Assembly (NCBI GenBank): GCA_023458415.1
Contig: JAEWZO010000011.1
Coordinates: 1-15,085, forward strand
Direction: 5' to 3'
Length of the DNA: 15,085 nt
Source: Bacteroidota bacterium
Lineage (GTDB): Bacteria; Bacteroidota; Bacteroidia; Flavobacteriales; Weeksellaceae
Shown here: in pieces, positions 1 through 7,788 of the stretch
Layout: each line of letters opens with the position of its first letter
Numbering within the stretch: the first letter of the stretch is position 1
The notes under the pieces: model-generated
What the model was told of the DNA's origin: nothing
What the model saw: the letters and a program-made list of their open reading frames with translations, nothing else
Databases searched by the model: none
Made by a program: the position numbers and the translations under genes

Positions 1-167
1 AAAACCGATGTGAAAAGGACGATCCCGCCAATTCCTGCAAATTTATTCCATTCGCTTGGTGTTTTACGAAGTATATGAAGATTTCCTCCGGAACAAACCA
101 TCAGGAATTTCTGGAACCAGTTCATGCTGTGGTTCACGGGATTATTATTTTGATGCATTGTTTTCAT
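1..167 (-). CDS. DUF4407 domain membrane protein, N-terminal fragment
   Basis: Reading the minus strand from an ATG at 167 gives an open frame of 55 complete codons that runs off the left edge, so only the N-terminus is present. After a short polar lead it reads FLMVCSGGNLHILRKTPSEW and then NKFAGIGGIVLFTS. This matches the opening of DUF4407 proteins, where a Cys-Ser/Ala-Gly-Gly/Ala motif, a Pro-Ser/Thr-Glu turn and a Gly-Gly-x-x-x-Phe-Thr stretch lead into the first membrane helix. Family members are predicted inner-membrane proteins with no established function. A second in-frame ATG at 158 is an alternative start. No convincing promoter box was found. It is transcribed away from the secreted-protein genes at 323 onward. 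The family call rests on a short stretch. Confidence 0.72.
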   Translation of the reverse strand, partial: MKTMHQNNNPVNHSMNWFQKFLMVCSGGNLHILRKTPSEWNKFAGIGGIVLFTSV

Positions 168-276
168 CACACAATTTTTTCAATAGGTAGTTAAAACGAA
201 ATCTTTGTTACAAATAGTATTAGGTTTTGCAAGTAAGCATCGTAGTTTACTATTTTAAAATACGCAGATTTACGTA

Positions 277-307
277 TTGGTCTTCGTCGCTTGTTAACAT
301 AATTTTG
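277..307 (+). promoter_or_regulatory. Bacteroidota-type promoter for the three-gene secreted-protein cassette
   Basis: A perfect TAnnTTTG -7 box, TAATTTTG at 300-307, is preceded by TTG at 277-279 with a 20-base spacer. This fits the flavobacterial consensus (TTG, about 17-23 bases, TAnnTTTG). The implied transcription start near 312-314 lies about 10 bases before the ATG at 323, which argues for that start over the longer TTG-initiated frame beginning at 227. Confidence 0.6.
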
Positions 308-322
308 AACAAAATACTAATA

Positions 323-1171
323 ATGAAGAAAGCTATACTTTTTCTATCCGTTTTTTCCTTTCTGCATGTTTCCTCACAAGTAGGAATCGGAACCACGAAT
401 GTATCCTCTTCTGAAGCCTTGTCTATTTCTTCCCGATTAGCGGGAGAGTCTGCAACCGCTCCCGGACGCGGATTTCTGCCTAGCCGAGTTTCTTTAACCG
501 GTGAAACCGATGCGGTTACCATTCCCAATCCTGCTCACGCATTAGCGGTATACAATACAAACGGTTTGCCCGGCTTTTTTTACTGGGACAGCTTGCAGAA
601 TCCTCAAAGATGGCGAAGGCTGATGGATGTTCCCGGTGTCATGGAATTGATGGTACCGGTTAAAAACTACAGCAGTGCTTCTACAGGTGGAGCAAGTCAA
701 GGTACAGGAGTTGGAACGGCAGTGGGGTATACAATTGGTGAGCATTTTTCAGTTCGCCCATGGGTAAAAGTACCGGGGATGGAAAGAACCATTAACATCT
801 ACAGTGCAGATAACAATGTCACCATAGTCGGGAGCATTCCATTACAAATTAATAACAGCGGGACAGAAAATACTTACGACGTCCATAGTTACGCAGTTGG
901 ACTCTTCGTAAATGACAGGTTGGTTTCAGTGCGTCCGTTTGTTATGTCAGCGGTGACTCGCATGAACTGTGCCATAAAATCAGTTGAAATAAAAACTAAT
1001 CTAAGTAACCTTACAGCTGGTAATCACAAAGTTGAAATGTACGTGATAACAAGAAGCGATCTAGTCGGATCGGCTACTACGCTTACTTGGGGAGCACCTG
1101 CTACAGGATGCACCACACAGAACGGGTTCATGGCGACAGGGAACATTTCCGTGCAAACGCAACAATTCTAA
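323..1171 (+). CDS. Secreted hypothetical protein, paralogue 1 of 3
   Basis: The protein is 282 residues from the ATG at 323, chosen because it starts a clean signal peptide (Lys-Lys, hydrophobic core, cleavage near SSQ at residue 19) just downstream of a consensus promoter. The mature protein opens QVGIGT and has GRGFLPSRVSLTG (residues 48-60), IPNP (67-70), VYNTNG (76-81) and FFYWDS (85-90). This N-terminal module is common in Flavobacteriia secreted proteins and has no assigned function. The second half (about 105-282) has alternating beta-type hydrophobic residues, the motif AVGLFVNDRLV (191-201), and two cysteines at 216 and 263. No T9SS C-terminal domain, lipobox or enzyme motif is visible. 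It is the first gene of a cassette with two related proteins downstream; the next start is 11 bases after the stop. A surface-structural or ligand-binding role is a guess. Confidence 0.85.
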   Translation: MKKAILFLSVFSFLHVSSQVGIGTTNVSSSEALSISSRLAGESATAPGRGFLPSRVSLTGETDAVTIPNPAHALAVYNTNGLPGFFYWDSLQNPQRWRRLMDVPGVMELMVPVKNYSSASTGGASQGTGVGTAVGYTIGEHFSVRPWVKVPGMERTINIYSADNNVTIVGSIPLQINNSGTENTYDVHSYAVGLFVNDRLVSVRPFVMSAVTRMNCAIKSVEIKTNLSNLTAGNHKVEMYVITRSDLVGSATTLTWGAPATGCTTQNGFMATGNISVQTQQF

Positions 1172-1182
1172 ATACACAAATT

Positions 1183-2088
1183 ATGAAAAAAGTATACATC
1201 ATCATTACCACTATCTTGATGGCTGGTTGCGCGCTTGGTCAATCAGTAGGTATTAATACGGCGACTCCCCATGCCTCCGCCATTCTGGATGTAAAGAACA
1301 ACGGCGCACCTCAGAGTTGGACTCTTCCTAAGATTCACCTCACAAGCGTCACTGACAAATCCGTAATTGTAGGAGAAGCCCCGGCCAACGCCCTTATGAT
1401 TTACAACACCAACGAGGACTTGGCGGCGGGAAAAGGCATTTATTATTGGGACGCAACTGACGGCCGTTGGCAGTTTATCGTCAGCCAGCATACCATTGCC
1501 TTATTCCGGGACCTTACCCGTTATTACACGAAAGATACGGAAGCTGCCACAGCATTGAGCACCGCACCATCCGGATTGACCAACTTTACATTGAATTCCA
1601 GTACCGCTGGTTGGACAATGATTAAAGATACTGATGGAACAAACCTAACGATGCCCATCCAGATTGAGCAGCCTGAGAATTACTTGGACGTTAATTTGTC
1701 AGGAACTTGGATTACTGCGCTTGGCAATAATAACGACAATGTAAACCGGGGATTTGACGTTGCTTACGGAATCTTTGTGGATGGGCAGCTGAAATATGTT
1801 AAAACGGAATCATTATTGGCTTTGAATCCGTGTAATATCAACAGTTTCTATGTGAATGCTATCATCCCCAACCTTTCCCCGACGCTTAACCTTAATGATT
1901 ATCATAATGTTACCTTCGGCGTAAGACTGAGACGGGTTCAGGGCACCGGTAACAACACCACAAACTTTCCCTCTGGAACATCGCTCAAGATTGGCGGTGC
2001 ACCAAGCGGGGCAAGTCGTGGCTGCAAGAATGCCAATGCGTTTGAAAACACCACGAAAGCTACAATTTATGTGAACCAAGTACTGTAA
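1183..2088 (+). CDS. Secreted hypothetical protein, paralogue 2 of 3
   Basis: The protein is 301 residues from the ATG at 1183. The open frame extends upstream into the preceding gene, but that extension has no coding sense and this ATG begins a signal peptide. The leader MKKVYIIITTILMAGCALGQ can be read two ways: signal peptidase I cleavage near LGQ|SVG, matching its neighbours, or a weak lipobox MAGC with Cys16 lipidated. The mature N-terminus SVGINTATPHASAILDVKNN, then LPKIHLT, ALMIYNTN and GIYYWD, is a diverged copy of the module in paralogue 1. The C-terminal half has AGWTMIKD (142-149), VAYGIFVDGQL (193-203) and cysteines at 217 and 281 placed like the pairs in the two flanking paralogues. 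The stop is separated from the next ATG by four A residues, so the genes are almost certainly co-transcribed. No function is recognised. Confidence 0.85.
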   Translation: MKKVYIIITTILMAGCALGQSVGINTATPHASAILDVKNNGAPQSWTLPKIHLTSVTDKSVIVGEAPANALMIYNTNEDLAAGKGIYYWDATDGRWQFIVSQHTIALFRDLTRYYTKDTEAATALSTAPSGLTNFTLNSSTAGWTMIKDTDGTNLTMPIQIEQPENYLDVNLSGTWITALGNNNDNVNRGFDVAYGIFVDGQLKYVKTESLLALNPCNINSFYVNAIIPNLSPTLNLNDYHNVTFGVRLRRVQGTGNNTTNFPSGTSLKIGGAPSGASRGCKNANAFENTTKATIYVNQVL

Positions 2089-2092
2089 AAAA

Positions 2093-3058
2093 ATGAAAAA
2101 GACATTAACCACAATACTGATCAGCCTAACCACCGCACTGAATGCCCAGATGCTGATTACCCCGGCAGGAAATGCTGCCACCAACGGACATACACCTCAC
2201 CCATCTGCCATGCTGGAGTTACGCAGCTCAAACCAGGGATTTTTAGTACCACGCGCTGCACTGACTGGTGCGCAAGACACAACGACAGTTCCCAATCCAG
2301 TGGAAGGAACCGCAGTAGTTTGTACCACAACTAATGCAGACCACGAAGATCTTCCCAACACCATTCCGACTCTTGCGGTGTGGGACGGTGAACGGTGGCT
2401 GTTTAGCTACCTGAGGGAAAATGTGGTACTGGATCTGGATAAAGTGAGAAATTTTACTTTCCAGAATACGGGTTCAGTAACATTTACCAACTTTCCAGGC
2501 TCCAACCCTAATTTTTCTTTTGGTCAAGGAACTGGAGGTTGGTCAATCCTAATCGACTCAGATGCACCCGGAGCAGGAGCCTTAAATCCATCTTTCGAGT
2601 TTGATTATGATGATGCTACCCAAAGACTGGTGATTGACGTGGAAGGGATATCTGCAGTTAATAATAATACAGACAACATAAGGTATGGGTATGCCGTAGG
2701 TATTTTTGTGGAGGATCGATTAGTGAATGCGCAAAAGTTTTATCATACAAATGTTGGTGGTGCCTGTACTTTTCACAAATATAACCTCCGTGCCATCCTG
2801 GAAGAAAATCAAGTTGTTGGAAATCCGCCAACTCCGATACTAAATAAACTGGCTGGTGAAACCTATAATGTAAAAGTTGGAGTAAGGGCGTTGACCAAAG
2901 GCGAAGCTGGTGAAGGTAATTTCAGTAGATTAGTATTCGGCGGTGATGCCGGAGATCGGTATGGAACAACTACACCTTGTGCAAACCTCAACCCCGGAAC
3001 GGCACGCTCCTACATGAACGTTCTGACCATTGAACAGCATGATGTGCAGGATCCTTGA
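2093..3058 (+). CDS. Secreted hypothetical protein, paralogue 3 of 3
   Basis: The protein is 321 residues from the ATG at 2093, with a signal peptide likely cleaved near LNAQ (residue 19). After a longer linker come the shared elements PHPSAMLELRSSNQGFLVPR (35-54), AALTG, VPNP and AVWDGERW (95-102). Sequence between the N-terminal module and the first motif of the second domain is longer than in the other two proteins. The second domain has GTGGWSILID (146-155), YGYAVGIFVEDRLV (198-211) and cysteines at 225 and 296, which correspond to the pairs in paralogues 1 and 2; Cys77 is unique to this copy. It is the last gene of the cassette and a terminator hairpin follows at 3090. No known domain, catalytic motif or secretion tail is visible, so product function is unknown. 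Confidence 0.85.
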   Translation: MKKTLTTILISLTTALNAQMLITPAGNAATNGHTPHPSAMLELRSSNQGFLVPRAALTGAQDTTTVPNPVEGTAVVCTTTNADHEDLPNTIPTLAVWDGERWLFSYLRENVVLDLDKVRNFTFQNTGSVTFTNFPGSNPNFSFGQGTGGWSILIDSDAPGAGALNPSFEFDYDDATQRLVIDVEGISAVNNNTDNIRYGYAVGIFVEDRLVNAQKFYHTNVGGACTFHKYNLRAILEENQVVGNPPTPILNKLAGETYNVKVGVRALTKGEAGEGNFSRLVFGGDAGDRYGTTTPCANLNPGTARSYMNVLTIEQHDVQDP

Positions 3059-3089
3059 TAGAAAACAAAAACACAAATCTCTATAACTG

Positions 3090-3128
3090 AAAATCTTCTT
3101 CCAATTACGCTGAAGGAGATTTTTATTT
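3090..3128. terminator. Hairpin terminator between convergent secreted-protein cassette and ruvC
   Basis: AAAATCTTCTTC (3090-3101) pairs with GAAGGAGATTTT (3112-3123) over 12 positions with a single G-T wobble, around a 10-base loop. A T-rich stretch follows on the plus strand and the stem itself has A/T ends on both sides, so it can act in both directions. The 3' arm overlaps the ruvC stop codon at 3123-3125. Confidence 0.65.
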
Positions 3129-3677
3129 GATACGGTCGGGATTCTGCTTCAGAAAACTTGCCCAGCCGGTATAGGACTTTTCAGTTCGTTGGTTTCCGGA
3201 ATTGAAATGATGACAAACGGCTACAGCCAAACCGTCGGAAGCATCAAGATATTTCGTGGGGAATTCTTTCAGTTTCAGAAGATTTTGTAGCATTCCCGCA
3301 ACCTGTTCCTTGCTGGCGTTTCCGTTTCCGGTAATGGCCATTTTTACTTTTTTCGGAGAATATTCGGTAATGGGAATATTGCGGTAAAGACTTGCCGCCA
3401 TCGCAACGCCCTGTGCACGGCCAAGCTTCAACATACTCTGTACGTTCTTTCCGAAGAAAGGCGCTTCCAACGCGACCTCATCCGGATGAAATTCATCAAT
3501 CAGTGCCAAAGTTTTATCGAAAATATATTTGAGTTTGGTTTCGTGGTTGGGATATTTTTTCAGGATGAGTTCGTGGATGGAAATCAGTTCCATTTTTCCT
3601 TTCTTCACGGAAATGATTCCGTAACCCATCACCGTTGTGCCGGGATCGATTCCTAAGATTATTTTTTCTGCATCCAC
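3123..3677 (-). CDS. ruvC: Crossover junction endodeoxyribonuclease RuvC
   Basis: RuvC is the dimeric metal-dependent nuclease that cuts Holliday junctions symmetrically in recombinational repair, acting with the RuvAB branch-migration motor. The 184-residue protein has the family's usual length and all four expected acidic catalytic residues: Asp11 in GIDPGT, Glu71 in ALEAPFF, and Asp145 and Asp148 in the DASDGLAVAV segment. SPKKVKMAITGNGNASKEQV (107-126) is the conserved substrate-facing segment. The start is the ATG at 3677, four bases downstream (on the minus strand) of a consensus -7 box, so its transcript may be nearly leaderless. It is a single gene that ends against the shared terminator with the secreted-protein cassette; ruvA and ruvB are not nearby. 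Confidence 0.95.
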   Translation of the reverse strand: MDAEKIILGIDPGTTVMGYGIISVKKGKMELISIHELILKKYPNHETKLKYIFDKTLALIDEFHPDEVALEAPFFGKNVQSMLKLGRAQGVAMAASLYRNIPITEYSPKKVKMAITGNGNASKEQVAGMLQNLLKLKEFPTKYLDASDGLAVAVCHHFNSGNQRTEKSYTGWASFLKQNPDRIK

Positions 3678-3681
3678 AAAG

Positions 3682-3689
3682 CAAATTTA
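3682..3689 (-). promoter_or_regulatory. Putative -7 promoter box for ruvC
   Basis: On the minus strand this reads TAAATTTG, a perfect TAnnTTTG box. It ends four bases before the ruvC ATG, implying a leaderless or near-leaderless transcript. A TTG about 16 bases further upstream is a weak candidate -33 element. Confidence 0.45.
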
Positions 3690-3729
3690 CCCCTTTTTAT
3701 TGTAACAATTCTGTGCTACTGTCGTCTTA

Positions 3730-3747
3730 TAATACAAAATTGTATTA
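3730..3747. promoter_or_regulatory. Perfect 18-base inverted repeat upstream of the M16 peptidase gene
   Basis: TAATACAAAATTGTATTA has two 8-base arms around a central AA and lies 13 bases before the peptidase ATG, in the ruvC/peptidase divergent region. It could be an operator or a small hairpin in the 5' leader. No clear TAnnTTTG box for the peptidase was found, so the palindrome is the main candidate regulatory site here. Chance occurrence in AT-rich DNA is possible. Confidence 0.3.
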
Positions 3748-3760
3748 ATCTGATATTTTT

Positions 3761-6493
3761 ATGAAGAAATTATTATTAAAGACAGTTTTGGTTTGTACGA
3801 TGGCTGCTGCGATTCCTACTGTTGCTCAGCAAAGTGCACCTCCAAAATTGGTCACAACAATTGAGGGAGTTAAGGAGTATTCCCTTGCGAACGGAATGAA
3901 AGTACTTCTGCTTCCTGACGCTTCCCAAAGTAACATGGTGGTAAACATTGTGTACAATGTGGGATCCAAAGATGAAGGGTACGGAGAAAAAGGAATGGCT
4001 CACCTTCTGGAACACATGCTTTTTAAAAGCACCAAGAATCTGGGCGACATCAAAAAACAGCTGACCGACAAAGGTGGAGTGGCTAACGGAACAACTTGGT
4101 ATGACAGAACCAATTACTACGAAATTTTCCCTTCCAGCGACGAAAACCTGAAATGGGCAATTGGGATGGAAGCGGACAGAATGATAAACGCGACCATTCT
4201 TCAGGAAGATCTTGACAAGGAATTTTCCGTAGTAAGAAATGAATTCGAAATCGGAGAAAACAACCCGACGCGTGTAATGATGCAGAATGTTTTTTCCAAT
4301 GCTTACATGTGGCACAACTACGGTAATTCTACGATTGGAAGCCGTGAAGACATTGAAAGGGTAAAAGCCAATACGCTGAGAGTTTTCTACGAAAAATATT
4401 ATCAGCCAGACAATGCCACCTTAATTATTGCAGGAAAATTTGACGAGAAAAATGCGCTGAAATATATCGGTGAATCTTTCGGACCAATTCCAAGACCTGC
4501 ACGTAAACTGGGAGGAACTTATACAGTAGAACCTGCACAACAGGGCGAAAAGTATTTCGAAATCAAAAGAAACGGTGAAAACCAGATTGTTGCAGCCGGA
4601 TATCATACCGCTGCTTATGCAGACAAAGATTATGCGGCACTTAATGCACTAGAAGAAATTCTTACCGCAGATCCATCAGGTTACCTGTACAAAAGTCTGG
4701 TAGAAACCCAGAAAGTTTCTTCTGTGTGGACTTTCAACCCAACGGTAAGAGATCCCGGGATGATGTATTTCAACTTTGATGTTCCTAAAGACAAAAACCT
4801 GGATGAAACCACTAAACTGGTACGTGCTGAACTGGATAAAATTGCAGAAATCAGTTACAACGCAGAAGACCTAAACCGTGCGAAAGCAAAACTTCTGAAA
4901 AACATTGACAATCAGAAAAACAACACGATTAATTTCGCCATCGGCCTTACAGAAATTGTGGGTGCAGGAGATTACAGACTTGCGTTCCTTTACAGGGACA
5001 ATGTCGAGGCGCTTACTTTGGCAGACATCAACCGAGTTGCACAGAAATATTTCAGAAGCAACAACAGAACCATCGGAGTTTTCCGTCCTGCAGCCAATGA
5101 AACGAGAGTTACACCTCAGGAATTCAGGGATCATCAGATTGCTGCGCTTACCAACAACTACAAAGGTAAAGCAATCGAAAAAGAACCGGCTCCGTTCGAA
5201 GCGTCCATCGCTAACCTGAAGAAAAATACTGTTGAAGGAGCGCTTTCCAACGGAATGAAGTACGGACTGATCAACAAAGAGATTAAAGGTGATAAGGTTC
5301 TTGCAAGCTTCAGACTGAAAATGGGTAACGAAAAAGATCTTGCCAACAAATCGCAAGTTGCAGAATTGATGGCAGACCTTCTGAAAGCCGGCACAAAGTC
5401 TAAAACCAAAGAACAGATTCAGGACAGATTAGATCAGCTGAAATCAAGCATTAATCTCAACATGAGCGGACAAACTATGTCCATTGGTGTAAGTACTTAC
5501 AAAAACAGCTACGCGGAAGTGATGGATATTTTGAAGGACATCCTTACCAATCCAACTTTCCCACAGAATGAACTTACAAAAACGGTTACTGAATATTCAA
5601 CGTATCTTGAAGGTCAGCTGAAAGATCCGCAGGCGCTTGCACAGAACGAACTTCAAAGACTGGCTTCTTCCTATCCAAAATCCAGTATTTATTATACGGG
5701 AACAATCCAGGAGCAGATCGACGGTTATAAGGGTGTGACAAGAGCACAGATTGTTGATTTTTACAATTCGGTTTTCGGTGCAGGTAACGCATTTGGAACC
5801 GTAATCGGAAGCATTGATCAGAAAACCGCAGTAGCATCTATGGAGAATACATTCGGAAAACTGGCTTCAAAATCTAAATACACGGAAATAAAGCCAACGT
5901 ATTTTGATACGAAAAAAGTAGATAAAAACATCATTACTCCAGACAAAGAAAATGCGGCAGCGTTCGGAGCGATAAACTTCAAAATGGATCAAAACCATGC
6001 AGATTATCCGGCGCTTGTAATGGCTAACGAAATTCTGGGAAGCGGCGGTTTCTTATCAGCAAGACTTCCAATGAGATTACGTGAAAAAGAAGGTATTTCT
6101 TACGGTGTAGGTTCATTCACAAGTGTTCCGGTTTCCAATGATGTTGCGATGTGGGGTTATTATGCCTTCCTAAATCCGACAAAACGTGACGCGGTGGAAA
6201 ATGCGATTAAAGATGAGGTTTCCAAAGCATTGGCTTCAGGTTTCACACAGGAAGAACTGGAAGTGAACAAGAAAAGTTACGCTAATGTCAGAACAACCAG
6301 TTTAGGGAACGACGGTACTTTGATGAGTATTGTTCTGAATAAACTGCAGTACGGAATTCCGTTGGAGAAATACGACGAACAGAATGCTAAAATTCAGGCA
6401 CTGAAACTTAATGAAGTAAACAGTGCGCTGAAGAAATACATTTCCTTGGACCGTTTAACATCGGTTTACGCAGGAGATTTTAACAAAAAATAA
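3761..6493 (+). CDS. Periplasmic M16 family zinc metallopeptidase, two-domain
   Basis: This 910-residue insulinase/pitrilysin-family peptidase has an N-terminal signal peptide (about residues 1-22, ending near VAQ), so it is predicted to be exported to the periplasm or outer membrane. The inverted zinc motif HLLEH is at 81-85 (His81, His85 ligands, Glu84 catalytic base) and Glu161 in VRNEFEIGEN is the third ligand at the family-typical distance. The second half, starting near residue 490, repeats the fold but its equivalent segment QVAELMADLL has no His pair, so it is the usual inactive partner domain. Arg774 and Tyr781 in REKEGISYG are the conserved C-terminal substrate-binding pair. The length fits a fused active/inactive pair forming a clamshell that degrades peptides. 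It is a single gene with its own terminator at 6521. The natural substrate cannot be read from sequence. Confidence 0.93.
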   Translation: MKKLLLKTVLVCTMAAAIPTVAQQSAPPKLVTTIEGVKEYSLANGMKVLLLPDASQSNMVVNIVYNVGSKDEGYGEKGMAHLLEHMLFKSTKNLGDIKKQLTDKGGVANGTTWYDRTNYYEIFPSSDENLKWAIGMEADRMINATILQEDLDKEFSVVRNEFEIGENNPTRVMMQNVFSNAYMWHNYGNSTIGSREDIERVKANTLRVFYEKYYQPDNATLIIAGKFDEKNALKYIGESFGPIPRPARKLGGTYTVEPAQQGEKYFEIKRNGENQIVAAGYHTAAYADKDYAALNALEEILTADPSGYLYKSLVETQKVSSVWTFNPTVRDPGMMYFNFDVPKDKNLDETTKLVRAELDKIAEISYNAEDLNRAKAKLLKNIDNQKNNTINFAIGLTEIVGAGDYRLAFLYRDNVEALTLADINRVAQKYFRSNNRTIGVFRPAANETRVTPQEFRDHQIAALTNNYKGKAIEKEPAPFEASIANLKKNTVEGALSNGMKYGLINKEIKGDKVLASFRLKMGNEKDLANKSQVAELMADLLKAGTKSKTKEQIQDRLDQLKSSINLNMSGQTMSIGVSTYKNSYAEVMDILKDILTNPTFPQNELTKTVTEYSTYLEGQLKDPQALAQNELQRLASSYPKSSIYYTGTIQEQIDGYKGVTRAQIVDFYNSVFGAGNAFGTVIGSIDQKTAVASMENTFGKLASKSKYTEIKPTYFDTKKVDKNIITPDKENAAAFGAINFKMDQNHADYPALVMANEILGSGGFLSARLPMRLREKEGISYGVGSFTSVPVSNDVAMWGYYAFLNPTKRDAVENAIKDEVSKALASGFTQEELEVNKKSYANVRTTSLGNDGTLMSIVLNKLQYGIPLEKYDEQNAKIQALKLNEVNSALKKYISLDRLTSVYAGDFNKK

Positions 6494-6520
6494 AATTAGT
6501 TTTCGCTGATAAAATAGGAG

Positions 6521-6548
6521 TCCGTTGCAGTAAAGCAGCGGATTTTTT
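6521..6548 (+). terminator. Rho-independent terminator after the M16 peptidase gene
   Basis: TCCGTTGC (6521-6528) pairs with GCAGCGGA (6535-6542) over eight positions with one G-T wobble, around a six-base loop, and is followed immediately by six T residues. It sits 27 bases after the peptidase stop and just before the stop of the convergent hydrolase gene. Confidence 0.8.
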
Positions 6549-6560
6549 ATTTGAATTGAA

Positions 6561-7694
6561 TTATTTCTCAACCTGTTTTATCATTTCTTTTCGCAGCTCA
6601 ACAACTGCGTTTTCTACTGCGTCCAGATTTTCTTTTACGAGTTTGTGAGGAACGAAAATCGATTCCTTGCCCAAACTCTCATTGGCAAAATTGGAAAGAA
6701 TCACCACTGAAGTTTTCGTTTGTGGATAATAAACAAGCAGAGATGGCGAACCTTTTACATAACCTGTGTGAAAGAAAGCTTCCGGTTTCTGTTGGTTCAT
6801 CATAATGCCATAACCGTAACCCACATTTCCCAACACGTAATGCTTTCGAGAGATGTAATTTTTTTGGAGCTGCGCCAAAGACTCAGGCTTTATGATTTTT
6901 CCAGAATAGAGCGCCGCATTCCAGCGGTGAAGATCTGAAACTGTGGAGAGCAGTCCACCTGCAGCGGTTCCAATCGATTTTTCAGCCAAACGCAAAGGCA
7001 TATTTTCCACTGTTTGAGAGTTTTGCAAACTGCCGATATTTGCGGAAGCAAATTTTTTACCCTCAAAATTTTTGGCTGTAGAGGAATTTTTCATTCCTGC
7101 TTTTTCGAAAAGTTCGCGCACGTTTTCATCATAACTTTTGCCCGAAACTTGCGCCACAATTTCTCCAAGATAATTGTAACCTTTGTTAGAATAGCTGTAA
7201 TCAGTGCCGCTTTCAAACTGAAGATTTTCACCGAAATCATTCAGTCCGGAAGTGTGATTTAAAAGCTGATGAATAGTGATTTTATCGAATTTCGGTTTCT
7301 GAAAATCCAGTAAATACTTCGCCGCCGGATCGTTCACGTTCAGTTTTCCCGCTTCCTGTTGAAGCAAAATTATAACTGCTGTAAACTGTTTTGAAACCGA
7401 AGCGATCGCAAACACCGAATTGCTGTCCAGTTTTGATTTTGTTTTAAAATCTTCGAGTCCGTTTTCCCTTTCATACAGCGTTTCACCATTCTGAACAATT
7501 GAAATGCTCCCGTTGAACTTCGACTTTGAAAAAATGGAGTCCATTTCTGCAGAAATCAGTTTTTTCTGAAATGAAACGATCGTGGAATCGATTACGGCAT
7601 TTCGCGCTGTGATTTTTTCTGCTTCAGATTTACATGAAACAACGTTTAAAATTAGGATAGATAAGAAACAAAACTGCGTAAGATTCTTCAGCAT
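6561..7694 (-). CDS. Serine hydrolase lipoprotein, class C beta-lactamase/S12 type
   Basis: The protein is 377 residues from the ATG at 7694. An in-frame upstream extension to 8084 would overlap the divergent gene and is rejected because 7694 begins a lipoprotein signal peptide, with lipobox VVSC and Cys21. The penicillin-binding fold motifs are all present: SVSK (Ser99 nucleophile, Lys102), YSN (168-170) and HTG (309-311), with LLNHTSGL (144-151) as a typical family landmark. Members of this family (Pfam Beta-lactamase, PF00144) include class C beta-lactamases, DD-peptidases and esterases. HTG in place of KTG and the lipoprotein anchor favour an envelope esterase or peptidase over a resistance enzyme, but the substrate is unknown. 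The gene diverges from a metallohydrolase gene across a 94-base region. Confidence 0.9.
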   Translation of the reverse strand: MLKNLTQFCFLSILILNVVSCKSEAEKITARNAVIDSTIVSFQKKLISAEMDSIFSKSKFNGSISIVQNGETLYERENGLEDFKTKSKLDSNSVFAIASVSKQFTAVIILLQQEAGKLNVNDPAAKYLLDFQKPKFDKITIHQLLNHTSGLNDFGENLQFESGTDYSYSNKGYNYLGEIVAQVSGKSYDENVRELFEKAGMKNSSTAKNFEGKKFASANIGSLQNSQTVENMPLRLAEKSIGTAAGGLLSTVSDLHRWNAALYSGKIIKPESLAQLQKNYISRKHYVLGNVGYGYGIMMNQQKPEAFFHTGYVKGSPSLLVYYPQTKTSVVILSNFANESLGKESIFVPHKLVKENLDAVENAVVELRKEMIKQVEK

Positions 7695-7718
7695 TGGAAA
7701 AAATTTTGCTAAAATTAA

Positions 7719-7748
7719 GAAAATTATTCCTGCAGAGTTGTAAGCAAA
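7719..7748 (-). promoter_or_regulatory. Near-consensus promoter for the serine hydrolase gene
   Basis: On the minus strand TTTG (7748-7745) is followed after 18 bases by TAATTTTC (7726-7719), one mismatch from TAnnTTTG. The implied start of transcription is about 15-20 bases before the ATG at 7694. No equally good box was found for the divergent plus-strand gene. Confidence 0.45.
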
Positions 7749-7788
7749 CAATTGGTATTGTTTATAAATTAGTAGAAATATTCGTATT

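Noticed and set aside
227..322. N-terminal extension of paralogue 1 from a TTG codon
   Set aside because: The extension has no signal-peptide character and would place the consensus promoter box at 300-307 inside the gene. The ATG at 323 begins a clean signal peptide.
1087..1182. Upstream extension of paralogue 2 overlapping the end of paralogue 1
   Set aside because: Those residues are an out-of-frame reading of paralogue 1. The signal peptide starts at the ATG at 1183.
323..3058. The three secreted proteins as T9SS cargo or tail-fibre proteins of a prophage
   Set aside because: No C-terminal sorting domain of the type IX system is visible, and no phage structural, integrase or lysis gene lies nearby. 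The shared N-terminal module is common in ordinary flavobacterial secreted proteins.
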